45,532 bases of DNA from Pseudonocardiales bacterium (GTDB taxonomy: Bacteria > Actinomycetota > Actinomycetes > Mycobacteriales > Jatrophihabitantaceae), in assembly GCA_025965875.1 (NCBI GenBank), contig JAOPWD010000377.1:1-45532 (forward strand), in the 5' to 3' direction. The translations under genes were made by a program, and so were the position numbers. Under the pieces are notes generated by a model. The model saw only the letters and a program-made list of their open reading frames with translations, was not told the origin of the DNA and searched no databases. Of this stretch, positions 1-8,198 are shown one piece after another; position 1 is the first letter of the stretch, and each line of letters begins with the position of its first letter.

Positions 1-43
1 TGATCGCGATGATGTGGGTTCGGTCTACTCGACGGGGGTCTCG

Positions 44-499
44 ATGTTCAAGGCACTGATGCGCGGCGCGATAGCCGGGGCGGCCGGAACGACAGCGCTC
101 AACGCGGTCACCTACCTCGACATGGCAGTGCGCGCCCGCCCACCGAGCGACACTCCCGAAAAGGCGGTGGAAAAGATCGCAGAAGTGGCCGGCCGTTCGG
201 TGCCGGGCGAGGGCGAGGTGCGCGAGAATCGCCTCGCCGGGCTGGGCCCGCTCGCCGGCATCGCCACGGGCGTGGGCATCGGCGCCGCGGCGGGTCTGTT
301 CCGCCCGATCCTCCGTCACCTGCCGACGGTCGTCGGCGCCACCCTGCTCGGTGGTGCCGCGATGGCCGCGGCTGACGTGCCGCTGACGAGGCTCGGGCTC
401 ACGGACCCGTCCACGTGGTCCCCGGTCGACTGGGCCAGTGACGTCATCCCGCACTTCGCCTACGGTCTGGTCACCTACACGGCAATCACACGCGACTAG
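44..499 (+). CDS. small hypothetical membrane protein
   Basis: I do not recognise the family. The protein (about 151 aa) has an Ala/Gly-rich hydrophobic N-terminus and glycine-rich hydrophobic stretches near residues 60-85 and 95-110, so it is probably an integral membrane protein. The ATG at 44 is chosen because GGGGG at 34-38 sits five bases upstream. A GTG at 14 is also in frame and the frame stays open to the window edge, so a longer N-terminus cannot be excluded. It converges with the UdgX gene, whose stop lies inside its last codons. The call of a real gene rests on the strongly GC-rich third codon positions and the lack of a better frame. Confidence 0.5.
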   Translation: MFKALMRGAIAGAAGTTALNAVTYLDMAVRARPPSDTPEKAVEKIAEVAGRSVPGEGEVRENRLAGLGPLAGIATGVGIGAAAGLFRPILRHLPTVVGATLLGGAAMAAADVPLTRLGLTDPSTWSPVDWASDVIPHFAYGLVTYTAITRD

Positions 500-1100
500 C
501 CAGCCGCAGGTCGGCGACGAAACCTGCCTGCATCTCCTTGCGCTTCTCGCCGGCACGCAGGATCGCGGACGGATGGATGGTCGCCACAGCGGCCTCGACC
601 GTGGTGTGCGGATCCGGCCAGTCAAGTAGCTCGCCGCGGTGCTGCGTCAGCCGGAACGACGGGCCGAACAGGGACTGCGCGGCGACGGCACCCATCGCGA
701 CAACGATCCTCGGCCGGACGGCGGTGATCTCGGCGTCGAGCCACGGGTGGCAGGCCGCTATATGGGTGGCGCCCGGCCTCTGATGGAGGCGGCGCTTGCT
801 GCTCGCGGTGCTCTTCCAACGGAAATGCTTGACGGCGTTGGTCAGGTAGACCTCATTGCGGGCCAAGCCAGCCTCGTCGAGCGCGCGGTCCAGCATCCTG
901 CCCGCCGGGCCGACGAACGGCTCGCCGCGTCGGTCCTCGACGTCTCCGGGCTGCTCGCCGACGAGCATGACGCGGGCCTTGTCCGGTCCCGCGCCGAAGA
1001 CGGTTTGGGTGGCCCGCTCGTACAGCTCGCAGGCCGTGCATCTCGCCGCGGCGACCGCCAGCTCACGCAGGCCCGCGTGCGCAGGAACCTCCGTTGCCAT
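486..1100 (-). CDS. udgX: UdgX-type uracil-DNA glycosylase
   Basis: Uracil-DNA glycosylase superfamily member of the UdgX group. Known UdgX proteins excise uracil and stay covalently bound to the abasic site through a histidine. Counting from the upstream ATG at 1127, the protein shows motif A GEQPG at residues 57-61, the diagnostic UdgX insertion KRRLH at 111-115 (the histidine being the known covalent nucleophile position) and motif B HPS at 185-187. Cysteines C30, C33 and C126 fit an iron-sulfur cluster site as in family 4. The ATG at 1100 (MATEVPA) is preferred because it matches the start of mycobacterial UdgX; the ATG at 1127 is the alternative. It is divergent from the CDF transporter. 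Confidence 0.93.
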   Translation of the reverse strand: MATEVPAHAGLRELAVAAARCTACELYERATQTVFGAGPDKARVMLVGEQPGDVEDRRGEPFVGPAGRMLDRALDEAGLARNEVYLTNAVKHFRWKSTASSKRRLHQRPGATHIAACHPWLDAEITAVRPRIVVAMGAVAAQSLFGPSFRLTQHRGELLDWPDPHTTVEAAVATIHPSAILRAGEKRKEMQAGFVADLRLASRV

Positions 1101-1174
1101 GCCTACCGTCGTTCCCGGCGAGAACATCCGGCAAACGCCGGCGGTAGACGTGCACCGCCAGCGGGCAAGGTGGA

Positions 1175-2170
1175 TTGGTGCCCCCCAAACCCGAGTCCGA
1201 GCGCGACGAGGGAACGTTCACCGTCCTGCTCGCGCTGGGCGCGAACCTCGGCGTTGCGATGCTCAAGCTCGCAGCCGGCCTCATCTCCGGTTCGGGCGCG
1301 CTGCTGTCCGAGGCGGCGCACAGCCTGGGCGACAGCACGACCGAGGTCCTGCTGCTCGTGGCGCTGCGCCGCTCCGACAAACCGGCCGACCTCGCTCACC
1401 CGTTCGGCTACGGCAAGGAGCGCTACTTCTGGTCACTGATGGCGGCGGTGGCCATCTTCGTGTCCGGTGCCGCGTTCTCGGTCTTCGAAGGGCTGCACAC
1501 CATCCTCGGGCCGTCCGAAACGGCACACCTGCTCTGGATCAACTACCCAGTGCTCGGTCTTGCCCTGATTCTGGAGAGCATCTCGTTCAAGAACGCCGCG
1601 CGGCGGGTGCGTGTCGAATCCGCTCGCCGGCACCAGAACGTCGGCGAGTACGTGCTCAATCCCACTGACCCGACGGTGAACAGCATTGCGCTGGAGGACA
1701 CCACCGCGATCCTCGGCCTGTTCGTCGCCGGCGCCGGCGTCGCACTGCACCAGCTCACCGGATCGCGGATCTGGGACGGCGTGGCCTCACTCATCATCGG
1801 CGCGCTGCTGCTGGTGGCCGCCTTCCTGCTCGCGCGTGCCTGCGAGGGATTGTTGATCGGCCGGCAGGCTGACATCGAGCTGGTGCGCGCCATCGAGTCG
1901 CGCCTGGAGAGCCACGACGAGGTCGTGGACGTGGTCGATCTGCTGACAATGCTCGTCGGCACCGGCCGGATCCTGGTGTGCGCGCGCGTCGACTTCGTCG
2001 ACACAATCTCGGCCGGCGAGCTGGAGCGGGCCTGCGTACGCATCGACGCCGGGCTGCGCGAGGAGTTCCCCGAGCTGGACGAGATCTTCATCCAGCCGAC
2101 CTCCCGCTCTGACGAGACGGTTCGGCGACGCGTCCAGCAGCGCTACGGCCGGGCCATGGCCGACGAGTGA
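1175..2170 (+). CDS. cation diffusion facilitator (CDF) transporter
   Basis: CDF-family metal efflux protein in the cytoplasmic membrane, probably exchanging a divalent metal for protons. It has about six hydrophobic segments and a cytoplasmic C-terminal domain from about residue 230. The second membrane helix carries HSLGD (H49, D53), the usual metal site. The fifth-helix counterpart reads LED (E174, D175) rather than the HxxxD of zinc exporters such as FieF, a pattern I associate with the SLC30A9-like branch, so the metal cannot be named. The start is a TTG at 1175 or a GTG at 1178, preceded by AAGGTGG. It is divergent from udgX with a 75-base gap. Confidence 0.88.
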   Translation: MVPPKPESERDEGTFTVLLALGANLGVAMLKLAAGLISGSGALLSEAAHSLGDSTTEVLLLVALRRSDKPADLAHPFGYGKERYFWSLMAAVAIFVSGAAFSVFEGLHTILGPSETAHLLWINYPVLGLALILESISFKNAARRVRVESARRHQNVGEYVLNPTDPTVNSIALEDTTAILGLFVAGAGVALHQLTGSRIWDGVASLIIGALLLVAAFLLARACEGLLIGRQADIELVRAIESRLESHDEVVDVVDLLTMLVGTGRILVCARVDFVDTISAGELERACVRIDAGLREEFPELDEIFIQPTSRSDETVRRRVQQRYGRAMADE

Positions 2171-2257
2171 TCTTGGCGTCTGCGTGCCTGGATCTGGCGC
2201 AGGTCCGACATCTCGGCGTTCGGCCGTTGGCGGTTGTTTGGTAGCTAGCCCCGCGGC

Positions 2258-2755
2258 GTGCCACGATTCCGCGATATGACGCCGCGCTCGGGCTTGTCGC
2301 GCCGATCTGTTCGCGCGCGCGAGGGCGACGTCGGCGCGGAGGGGGCGGCGGCCGCACGGCATATAGACGAGTTCGCGCATGAGCATCCGGTGCAGAGCGG
2401 CCTGCGCCGAGGCTGGTGGCCGCAGTGGGCATGGCTGTTGCTTACCGGCGTTGTCCTGGCCGCGTACACCGTGGCTGTTCTCTACAAGGGTGAAGGTTCC
2501 CTCGGCCAGCGACTCATCGACTCCCTGAAGATCTTCCCGAGCGCCTTTCCGGGCTACGACACGAGCGAACCGTGGCAGTACAACCTTGCGCGGTATGCCG
2601 CCGCCGCAGTATTTCTGCTGGGGTCAATGCGGATTCTCGCCGCACTGTTCGCGGACAGGTTCGCGGAGGCCCGCGCTGCAGGGCCTGCGAGACCACGCGC
2701 GCAACGCGGCACGCACCGATCGGGCAGCCAGTTGCGTGTCAGTCGTACCGTTTGA
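2258..2755 (+). pseudogene. truncated TrkA-N/ion-channel-like membrane protein
   Basis: About 165 aa with one hydrophobic segment at about residues 55-75 and a second at about 112-130. The layout (WAWLLLTG, then a loop with LKIFPSAFPG, then ARYAAAAVFLLGSMRILAALF) resembles the N-terminal membrane part of actinobacterial NAD-binding K+ channel/TrkA-N proteins, in which the cytosolic RCK domain follows directly. Here the frame runs into low-complexity Ala/Arg/Pro sequence and stops four bases before the sirtuin GTG. In the +1 frame near 2675 the sequence reads LRDHARN, reminiscent of the LRDHVVV entry to the RCK Rossmann fold, which suggests a frameshift plus a large deletion. It may instead be an intact small membrane protein. 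Confidence 0.45.
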
Positions 2756-2758
2756 CGT

Positions 2759-3604
2759 GTGGCGCAGGAAATCGACGACGTCGACGAAGGAGTCGAACGA
2801 CTACGACGCTTCCTGCATGCTGCCGGTCCGCTCGGAACAATCACCCTGTCCGGCGCCGGCCTGTCGACCGAATCCGGCATTCCCGACTACCGGGGGCCGT
2901 CCGGGGCGCTGCGCCGCCACGCGCCGATGAACTACCACGCGTTCGTCACCGACGCCGCCGCCCGGCACCGGTACTGGGCGCGCAGCTACCTCGGTTGGCC
3001 ACAGATCGCGCGGGCCCGACCCAACGCCGGGCACCGGGCTGTTGCCGCCCTGCAGGAAGCCGGAGCGCTCAGCGGCGTGATCACCCAGAACGTCGACGGC
3101 CTGCACCAGGAGGCGGGCGCCCGCGACGTGCTCGAACTGCACGGCGGCCTGGACCGCACCGTCTGCCTCGACTGCGGGCACCGGGCCTCGCGTCGCGAAC
3201 TGCACGAACGGCTGCGCGCCGCCAACCCGGGGTTCGGGGCCGCCGTCGACGAGGTCAACCCTGATGGGGACGTTGAGATGCCCGATGCCGAATTGGTCGG
3301 CTTCCGGATGGTCGACTGCCGGCCCTGCGGTGGCGGACCGCTCAAGCCCGACGTCGTCTTCTTCGGGGAGAACGTCCCCAAGGACCGGGTGGAGCGCTGT
3401 TACCAACTCGTCGAAGCAGCCGGCGCTGTGCTGGTGCTCGGTTCGTCACTCACCGTGCTGTCCGGGTTCCGGTTCGTCCGGCACGCCGCGCGGCACGCGA
3501 TTCCGGTGGCGATCGTCAATCAGGGCGCCACCCGCGGGGACCCGCTCGCGGCGCTGTGCGTCGACGCCGCTCTCGGCCAGGTGCTGCCAGCCCTTGTCGG
3601 CTGA
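2759..3604 (+). CDS. SIR2-family NAD-dependent protein deacylase (sirtuin)
   Basis: Class II (SIRT4-like) sirtuin that uses NAD+ to remove acyl groups from lysines, or to ADP-ribosylate proteins. Visible motifs are GAGLSTESG (32-40) for NAD binding, TQNVDGLH (109-116), the catalytic histidine H128 in ELHGG, zinc cysteines C136/C139 and C187/C190, and GSSLTVLSGFR near 228. Its 281 aa is normal for the group. The start is GTG at 2759; no good ribosome site is visible, and the upstream truncated gene ends four bases earlier, so it may once have been read from that transcript. No acetyltransferase partner lies nearby. Confidence 0.93.
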   Translation: MAQEIDDVDEGVERLRRFLHAAGPLGTITLSGAGLSTESGIPDYRGPSGALRRHAPMNYHAFVTDAAARHRYWARSYLGWPQIARARPNAGHRAVAALQEAGALSGVITQNVDGLHQEAGARDVLELHGGLDRTVCLDCGHRASRRELHERLRAANPGFGAAVDEVNPDGDVEMPDAELVGFRMVDCRPCGGGPLKPDVVFFGENVPKDRVERCYQLVEAAGAVLVLGSSLTVLSGFRFVRHAARHAIPVAIVNQGATRGDPLAALCVDAALGQVLPALVG

Positions 3605-3605
3605 T

Positions 3606-3713
3606 TCAGGAGAACCGCGGCAGCAGCGCGCGGTTCGCCTCGAGGATGGCGTCGAGCGGTGGGGCCGCAACGTCCCACTGGCGCACCAAGCGGTTGGCCA
3701 GCAGGGCGCGTCA
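3606..3713 (-). pseudogene. possible C-terminal coding remnant
   Basis: Between the sirtuin stop and the TetR stop, the minus strand carries an open frame of about 33 codons that starts immediately after an in-frame stop (3711-3713), has no start codon of its own and ends at a stop at 3606-3608. The conceptual peptide (containing LVRQWDVAAP and ILEANRALLPRF) looks like an amphipathic helical protein end, and the codons are GC-rich at third positions. It could be the tail of a lost gene downstream of the TetR gene, or a chance frame. I do not recognise the family. Confidence 0.2.
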
Positions 3714-3721
3714 GACGGCGG

Positions 3722-4360
3722 TCAGGGCAGCAGCAGATCGATCATCGCGTCGGCATACCACCGTTCGAACCGTGCGACGGACCAGCCGCGCTCGACCACC
3801 AGCCGACGCTGGACGCTCACGTCGGTGAGCAGCCACAGCACCTCAGCGGCACGTTCCGGAGTGAGTCCGGGTTTGAGCGGACCCTTGGCGCGTACCGCCT
3901 TGATCACCATCCGCGCGCCGGCGAGCCGCTCGTCCTCGCTCACCTGCCACAGCTCTGCCAGTTCCGGATCGCGGGCGCGCTCGCGCAGGACTTCGTTCAG
4001 AGCGCCAAAGCGCCTGCCGATGTGAGCTGACACCCGGGCGTAGGAACGCAATACGTCGTCGGACGTCGTCGCGGCTGCGATGTCGGCGAAGGCAGGACGG
4101 TCCGCCACGGCTACGAGCTCGTCATCGCCGGCAATTGCGATGTCGCGGGCCAACTTGAGCAACTGTGCCTTGGACCCGACCGCGAACACGGTCGGGCGAG
4201 ACACGCCGGCGTGCTCGGCGATCTGATCCACCGTTGTCGCCTCATAGCCCTGCGCGATGAAGAGTTCGCCGGCCGCGGCGAGCACTGCTCGCCTGGTCTG
4301 CCTGGCGGCTTCGTCGCGCGTCTTCGATCGGTATCGGCGGCTGACGTTGACATCGGACAT
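3722..4360 (-). CDS. TetR-family transcriptional regulator
   Basis: Helical DNA-binding repressor type of 212 aa. The N-terminal helix-turn-helix spans about residues 25-65 (AAGELFIAQGYEATTVDQIA, then AGVSRPTVF). The remaining helices form the ligand and dimer domain, which names no ligand. It is transcribed divergently from the cupin gene. The 48-base gap is AT-rich and holds overlapping inverted repeats, so it very likely represses itself and the cupin gene. Its ATG at 4360 lies six bases after a TAAACT -10 box, so the mRNA is probably leaderless. Confidence 0.92.
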   Translation of the reverse strand: MSDVNVSRRYRSKTRDEAARQTRRAVLAAAGELFIAQGYEATTVDQIAEHAGVSRPTVFAVGSKAQLLKLARDIAIAGDDELVAVADRPAFADIAAATTSDDVLRSYARVSAHIGRRFGALNEVLRERARDPELAELWQVSEDERLAGARMVIKAVRAKGPLKPGLTPERAAEVLWLLTDVSVQRRLVVERGWSVARFERWYADAMIDLLLP

Positions 4361-4364
4361 GCAA

Positions 4365-4400
4365 TGAGTTTACCGTGACTCAAGTAATTTTACTATGAGT
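4365..4400. promoter_or_regulatory. probable TetR operator and divergent promoter region
   Basis: The AT-rich gap holds two overlapping inverted repeats. TGAGT at 4365-4369 pairs with ACTCA at 4378-4382. ACTCAAGTAA at 4378-4387 pairs, with one inserted base, with TTACTATGAGT at 4390-4400. The -10 of the TetR gene (AGTTTA read as TAAACT on minus, 4367-4372) and a likely -10 of the cupin gene (TACTAT, 4391-4396) lie inside these repeats, which is the geometry expected for repression of both genes. Confidence 0.6.
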
Positions 4401-4420
4401 AAGTAGAAATGAGGACGGTC

Positions 4421-4891
4421 ATGAGCATGGCTTATCTGGCGCAGGGCGCGGAGCACCAGCAACTCGAGTGGCTCGATCACAGCGTCATGCGCGTCCTGTT
4501 GGACGGCGCGGCGACCGAGGGCCAGCTCACGATGCTGCGCACCTCGCTGCCCGAAGGCGCGGCCTCGCCGGTGCACCTGCACTCGAACGAGGACGAGATG
4601 TTCGTCCTGCTGAGCGGGTCCGGCATCTTCTGGTTCGGGGACGAACGCTGGGAACTCGGCGAGGGTGGTGTCGTCTATCTGCCCCGCAATGTCCCGCACG
4701 CGTACCGGTTCACCTCCGCGGTCGACCTGCTCACGATCTGCACGCCGAGCGGCAGCGAGGGCTTCTTCCGCAAGGCCGGGCACGACCTGAGCACGCCCAA
4801 ACCGGAAGGCTGGGCTATCACGCCGGCCACGCTGGGTGAGGCAGCAGCCGCGCACGGCGTCACGATCGTCGGGCCGCCGCGACCGGCCTGA
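4421..4891 (+). CDS. single-domain cupin protein
   Basis: Small cupin of about 156 aa, of the type found in quercetin dioxygenase-like and sugar-binding cupins. Motif 1 carries HLHSNEDE (H52, H54, E59, numbered from the ATG at 4421) and motif 2 has PRNVPHAY, giving a 3-His/1-Glu metal site. The substrate is unknown. The start at 4421 is chosen over the in-frame ATG at 4409 because GAGGA at 4411-4415 fits as its ribosome site. The TetR gene is divergent and probably controls it. Confidence 0.85.
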   Translation: MSMAYLAQGAEHQQLEWLDHSVMRVLLDGAATEGQLTMLRTSLPEGAASPVHLHSNEDEMFVLLSGSGIFWFGDERWELGEGGVVYLPRNVPHAYRFTSAVDLLTICTPSGSEGFFRKAGHDLSTPKPEGWAITPATLGEAAAAHGVTIVGPPRPA

Positions 4892-4943
4892 TCCGGCTGG
4901 CCCACCGTTGTCCGCGATGCCGGCATCCAGCATGATCGGCTCC

Positions 4944-6029
4944 ATGGGTCACGAGGTACGCGGAGTCGTCAGTCACGCCAAGGGCGAGCCGGTGCGGGTC
5001 GAGACGGTGCGGGTCCCTGATCCCGGGCCCGGCGAGGCACTCGTACGGGTGCAGGCCTGCGGCGTGTGCCATACCGACCTGCACTACCGCGAGGGCGGGA
5101 TCAACGACGAGTTCCCGTTCCTGCTCGGCCACGAGGCCGCCGGGATCGTCGAATCGGTCGGTGGCGACGTCACCGACGTGGCCCCCGGTGACTTCGTAGT
5201 GCTCAACTGGCGGGCCGTGTGTGGCCAGTGCCGGGCCTGCCTGCGTGGGCGGCCCTGGTACTGCTTCAACACGCACAACGCCAGCCAGCAGATGACCCTC
5301 GCCGACGGCACGCCGCTCTCGCCCGCGCTCGGCATCGGGGCGTTCGCCGAGAAGACGCTGGTGCACGCCGGCCAGTGCACGAAGGTCGATCCCGCGGTGC
5401 GTCCCGAAGTGGCCGGCCTGCTCGGCTGCGGGGTGATGGCCGGGCTGGGTGCCGCCATGAACACCGCGCCGGTGCAACGCGGCGACTCGGTAGCCGTCAT
5501 CGGTTGCGGCGGAGTCGGCTGCGCGGCCATCGCGGGCGCGCGACTGGCCGGCGCGGTGCGGATCATCGCCGTGGACATCGACGAGCGCAAGCTGGCCAAG
5601 GCCCGCGAACTCGGCGCCACCGACACGGTGAACTCCGGTGCCACCGATGCCGTCGAGGCGATCCGCGGACTGACCGGCGGCAACGGCGCGGATGTCGTGA
5701 TCGACGCCGTCGGGCGGCCGGAGACCTACCTGCAGGCGTTCCAGGCCCGCGACCTGGCCGGCACCGCGGTGCTCGTTGGCGTGCCGACGCCGGACATGCG
5801 CCTGGACATGCCGCTGCTCGACGTGTTCTCGCACGGTGGCGCGGTCAAGTCGTCCTGGTACGGCGATTGCCTGCCCTCGCGCGACTTCCCGATGCTCGTC
5901 GACCTGCACCTGCAGGGCCGCCTGCCGCTGGATAAGTTCGTCAGCGAGACGATCTCCCTCGACCAGGTCGAGGAGGCGTTCGCGGCGATGGCACGCGGTG
6001 ACGTGCTGCGTTCCGTCGTAGTGTTCTGA
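4944..6029 (+). CDS. mscR: S-(hydroxymethyl)mycothiol dehydrogenase / S-nitrosomycothiol reductase
   Basis: Zinc-dependent medium-chain alcohol dehydrogenase that oxidises the formaldehyde-mycothiol adduct and reduces S-nitrosomycothiol. The 361-aa protein is very close to mycobacterial MscR (Rv2259) as I recall it, sharing [28 protein letters not shown] and [10 protein letters not shown]. Catalytic zinc ligands are C39 and the GHE histidine H63; structural zinc cysteines are C93, C96, C99 and C107. The Rossmann motif is GCGGVG. The ATG at 4944 matches the family start; upstream in-frame ATGs at 4917 and 4932 are less likely. It implies that the organism makes mycothiol. Confidence 0.95.
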   Translation: MGHEVRGVVSHAKGEPVRVETVRVPDPGPGEALVRVQACGVCHTDLHYREGGINDEFPFLLGHEAAGIVESVGGDVTDVAPGDFVVLNWRAVCGQCRACLRGRPWYCFNTHNASQQMTLADGTPLSPALGIGAFAEKTLVHAGQCTKVDPAVRPEVAGLLGCGVMAGLGAAMNTAPVQRGDSVAVIGCGGVGCAAIAGARLAGAVRIIAVDIDERKLAKARELGATDTVNSGATDAVEAIRGLTGGNGADVVIDAVGRPETYLQAFQARDLAGTAVLVGVPTPDMRLDMPLLDVFSHGGAVKSSWYGDCLPSRDFPMLVDLHLQGRLPLDKFVSETISLDQVEEAFAAMARGDVLRSVVVF

Positions 6030-6151
6030 CACGCCACCTCGATAGGACTGGCGTAACACGGGGCTCATGCGCCACAATGGCCCCAGTACACACCTTTCGA
6101 CATCACGGCCGCTGGGGAAGGCGTCGCCGTCGAGTCACTGGGAGGTGTGCG

Positions 6152-6688
6152 ATGTCCAAGGCCCGCACCAGCGGTCCCGCAAGCAACCGCGCCATGCCCG
6201 CAACACGTGGCGTGGTGTATTTGCATTGCTGCCCGTCGGCAATCGCCCCGCATGTCGAATGGGCACTGGCGGGCGTCCTCGGCCGCCCCGCCCGACTGGA
6301 CTGGACTGGTCAGCCCGTCGCCCCGATGCACCTGCGCGCAGAGGCGTCGTGGACCGGCGCCATCGGCACCGGTGCCCGCCTCGCCGCCTCGATCCGTGCT
6401 TGGCCGATGCTCGTGTTCGAGGTCACCGAGGACGCGACCTGGGCCAGTGACGGCGAACGGCTGGCCTACGTTCCGGGCCGCGGATTCCACCGCAGCATGG
6501 TGTCGGCCAACGGCGACGTCGTCGTGGGCGAGGAGCGGCTGCGCGGCCTGCTGAGCCGGGCGCAGACCGCGGATGATTACGAGCACGGCCTGGCCGCCCT
6601 ACTCGGGTCGGCGTGGGATGCAGAACTCGAGCCATACCGCCTCGGCGGCGACGGCGCCCCGGTGACCCTCCTCCACCAGGTCGTCTGA
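6152..6688 (+). CDS. DUF3145 family protein
   Basis: Actinobacterial DUF3145 protein of about 178 aa, of unknown biochemical role. Recognisable family stretches are TRGVVYLHCCP, HVEWALAGVLG, GTGARLAASIRAW, LLGSAWDAELEPYR and the C-terminal LHQVV. The family often sits next to the FAS-II genes (as near fabF in Streptomyces), and here it converges on accD, consistent with a link to fatty-acid synthesis. The ATG at 6152 is chosen because GGGAGGTG (6140-6147) is an excellent ribosome site; earlier in-frame starts encode an Arg-rich leader that is not part of the family. Confidence 0.9.
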   Translation: MSKARTSGPASNRAMPATRGVVYLHCCPSAIAPHVEWALAGVLGRPARLDWTGQPVAPMHLRAEASWTGAIGTGARLAASIRAWPMLVFEVTEDATWASDGERLAYVPGRGFHRSMVSANGDVVVGEERLRGLLSRAQTADDYEHGLAALLGSAWDAELEPYRLGGDGAPVTLLHQVV

Positions 6689-6693
6689 TCCAC

Positions 6694-6754
6694 GCTTGCA
6701 CCTTTCAGCGCCCCGAATCCCCCCCGGTTCCGGCGCTGAAAGGTGCAAAGCGGG
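6694..6754. repeat. long palindrome, copy 1, between convergent genes
   Basis: The left arm (GCTTGCACCTTTCAGCGCC, 6694-6712) pairs with the right arm (GGCGCTGAAAGGTGCAAAGC, 6732-6751) with one base missing from the left arm, around a 19-base loop. The same arms occur at 18.5 kb. It lies in the 68-base gap between the 3' ends of DUF3145 (+) and accD (-), so it can act as a bidirectional terminator. No U-tract follows. Confidence 0.8.
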
Positions 6755-6756
6755 GT

Positions 6757-8181
6757 CTAGAGCGGGATGTTGCCGTGGGCGCCGCGGGCAGCCGGCACGG
6801 CGGCCAGGGCATGCACGATCGAGGATCGGGTGTGTTTCGGCTCGATCAGCTCGTCGACCACACCGAGCTCCATCGCCCGCGCCACTCCGCCGGCCAGGCG
6901 CTCATGCTCCTCGGCCAACTGGGCGTGCAGTGCTTCGCGCTCGCCCGGTTGGGCGGCGGCCAGTTTCTTGCGGTGCAGGATGCCGACCGCGGCCGACGCG
7001 CCCATGACCGCGACCTCAGCACCCGGCCAGGCGAACACCCGGTTCGCGCCGAGCGCGCGCGAGTTCATCGCGATGTAGGCGCCGCCGTAGGTCTTGCGGG
7101 TCACCAGCGTCACGCGGGGGACTACCGCCTCACCGAAGGCATGCAGCAGCTTGGCGCCGCGGCGGACGATGCCGTCCCATTCCTGGCCGACTCCGGGCAG
7201 GTAGCCCGGCACGTCGACCAGCACCACGAGCGGGATGCCGAACGCGTCGCACATCCGCACGAAGCGCGCGGCCTTCTCAGCACTGGGGGAGTCCAGGCAA
7301 CCACCGAGCCGCAGCGGGTTGTTGGCAATCACGCCCACCGTGCGTCCAGTCAGCCGGCCCAGACCGGTGACGATGTTCGGCGCCCACTTGGCGTGCAGCT
7401 CGAGGAAGCTGTCGTCGTCGAGGATGCCCGTGACGAGCGGGTGCACGTCATACGCGCGCTTGACGCTCTCGGGCAGCAGCGTCTGCAGGTCGCGCTCCGG
7501 ACCGATGAGGCTGAGGTCGAACGAACCCTGCCGCGCGAACAGGTCGGTCGCCGCCCGCGCGGCCACAAAGGCCTCGTCGTCGGTGCCGGTGACGATGTGA
7601 ACCACGCCGCTGCGCCGGCCGTGCGTGTCGGCGCCGCCGAGTGACTCCATGTCGACGGTCTCGCCGGTGACCGACCGGACGACATCCGGGCCGGTGACGA
7701 AGACGCGACCGGTCGCGGACATGATCACCAGGTCGGTGAGCGCCGGCCCATAGGCAGCTCCTCCGGCGGCAGGCCCGAGCACCACCGAGAGCTGCGGAAC
7801 CCGGCCGGAGGCCCGGATCATCGCCTGGAACACCAGACCGACCTCGTGCAGTGCCAGGACGCCTTCGGCCAGCCGCGCGCCACCGGAGTGCCACACGCCG
7901 ATGACCGGAACGTGCTCGCGCACTGCCGCGTCGATGGCGTCGACGATGTGCCGGCACCCGTCGGCGCCCATCGCGCCACCCATCGTGGTGGCGTCGGTGC
8001 AGAACGCTGTGACGGGGGCGCCGTTGATGGTGCCCCGCGCGGCGAACGCACCGCTGTCGTCCTTCTCGCGCAGCGCCTTCAGCGAGCCGACGTCGAAGAG
8101 CTTCTCCAGACGCAGTTCAGGGTCGCGGGCGTCACGCGTGTCAAGATCGGCGTCGATAGGTGGCTCGGCGGTCAGCGTCAT
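6757..8181 (-). CDS. accD: acyl-CoA carboxylase carboxyltransferase (beta) subunit, AccD6 type
   Basis: Carboxyltransferase half of acetyl/propionyl-CoA carboxylase, making malonyl-CoA for the FAS-II genes upstream. The 474-aa length equals the AccD6 size. The crotonase-like fold shows the N-terminal acyl-CoA region with SGGARLAEG, GPAAGGAAYGPAL and FVTGPDVV, and the C-terminal biotin-side region with RLGGCLDS, VDVPGYLPG, TRKTYGGAYIAM and VFAWPGAEVAVMG. The start is ATG at 8181, preceded by AAGGGGA; a longer open frame upstream is an Arg-rich shadow inside fabF. It is last in the operon, 17 bases after fabF. The biotin carboxylase/BCCP partner is not in the window. Confidence 0.95.
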   Translation of the reverse strand: MTLTAEPPIDADLDTRDARDPELRLEKLFDVGSLKALREKDDSGAFAARGTINGAPVTAFCTDATTMGGAMGADGCRHIVDAIDAAVREHVPVIGVWHSGGARLAEGVLALHEVGLVFQAMIRASGRVPQLSVVLGPAAGGAAYGPALTDLVIMSATGRVFVTGPDVVRSVTGETVDMESLGGADTHGRRSGVVHIVTGTDDEAFVAARAATDLFARQGSFDLSLIGPERDLQTLLPESVKRAYDVHPLVTGILDDDSFLELHAKWAPNIVTGLGRLTGRTVGVIANNPLRLGGCLDSPSAEKAARFVRMCDAFGIPLVVLVDVPGYLPGVGQEWDGIVRRGAKLLHAFGEAVVPRVTLVTRKTYGGAYIAMNSRALGANRVFAWPGAEVAVMGASAAVGILHRKKLAAAQPGEREALHAQLAEEHERLAGGVARAMELGVVDELIEPKHTRSSIVHALAAVPAARGAHGNIPL

Positions 8182-8198
8182 ATATGGGGTTCCCCTTT

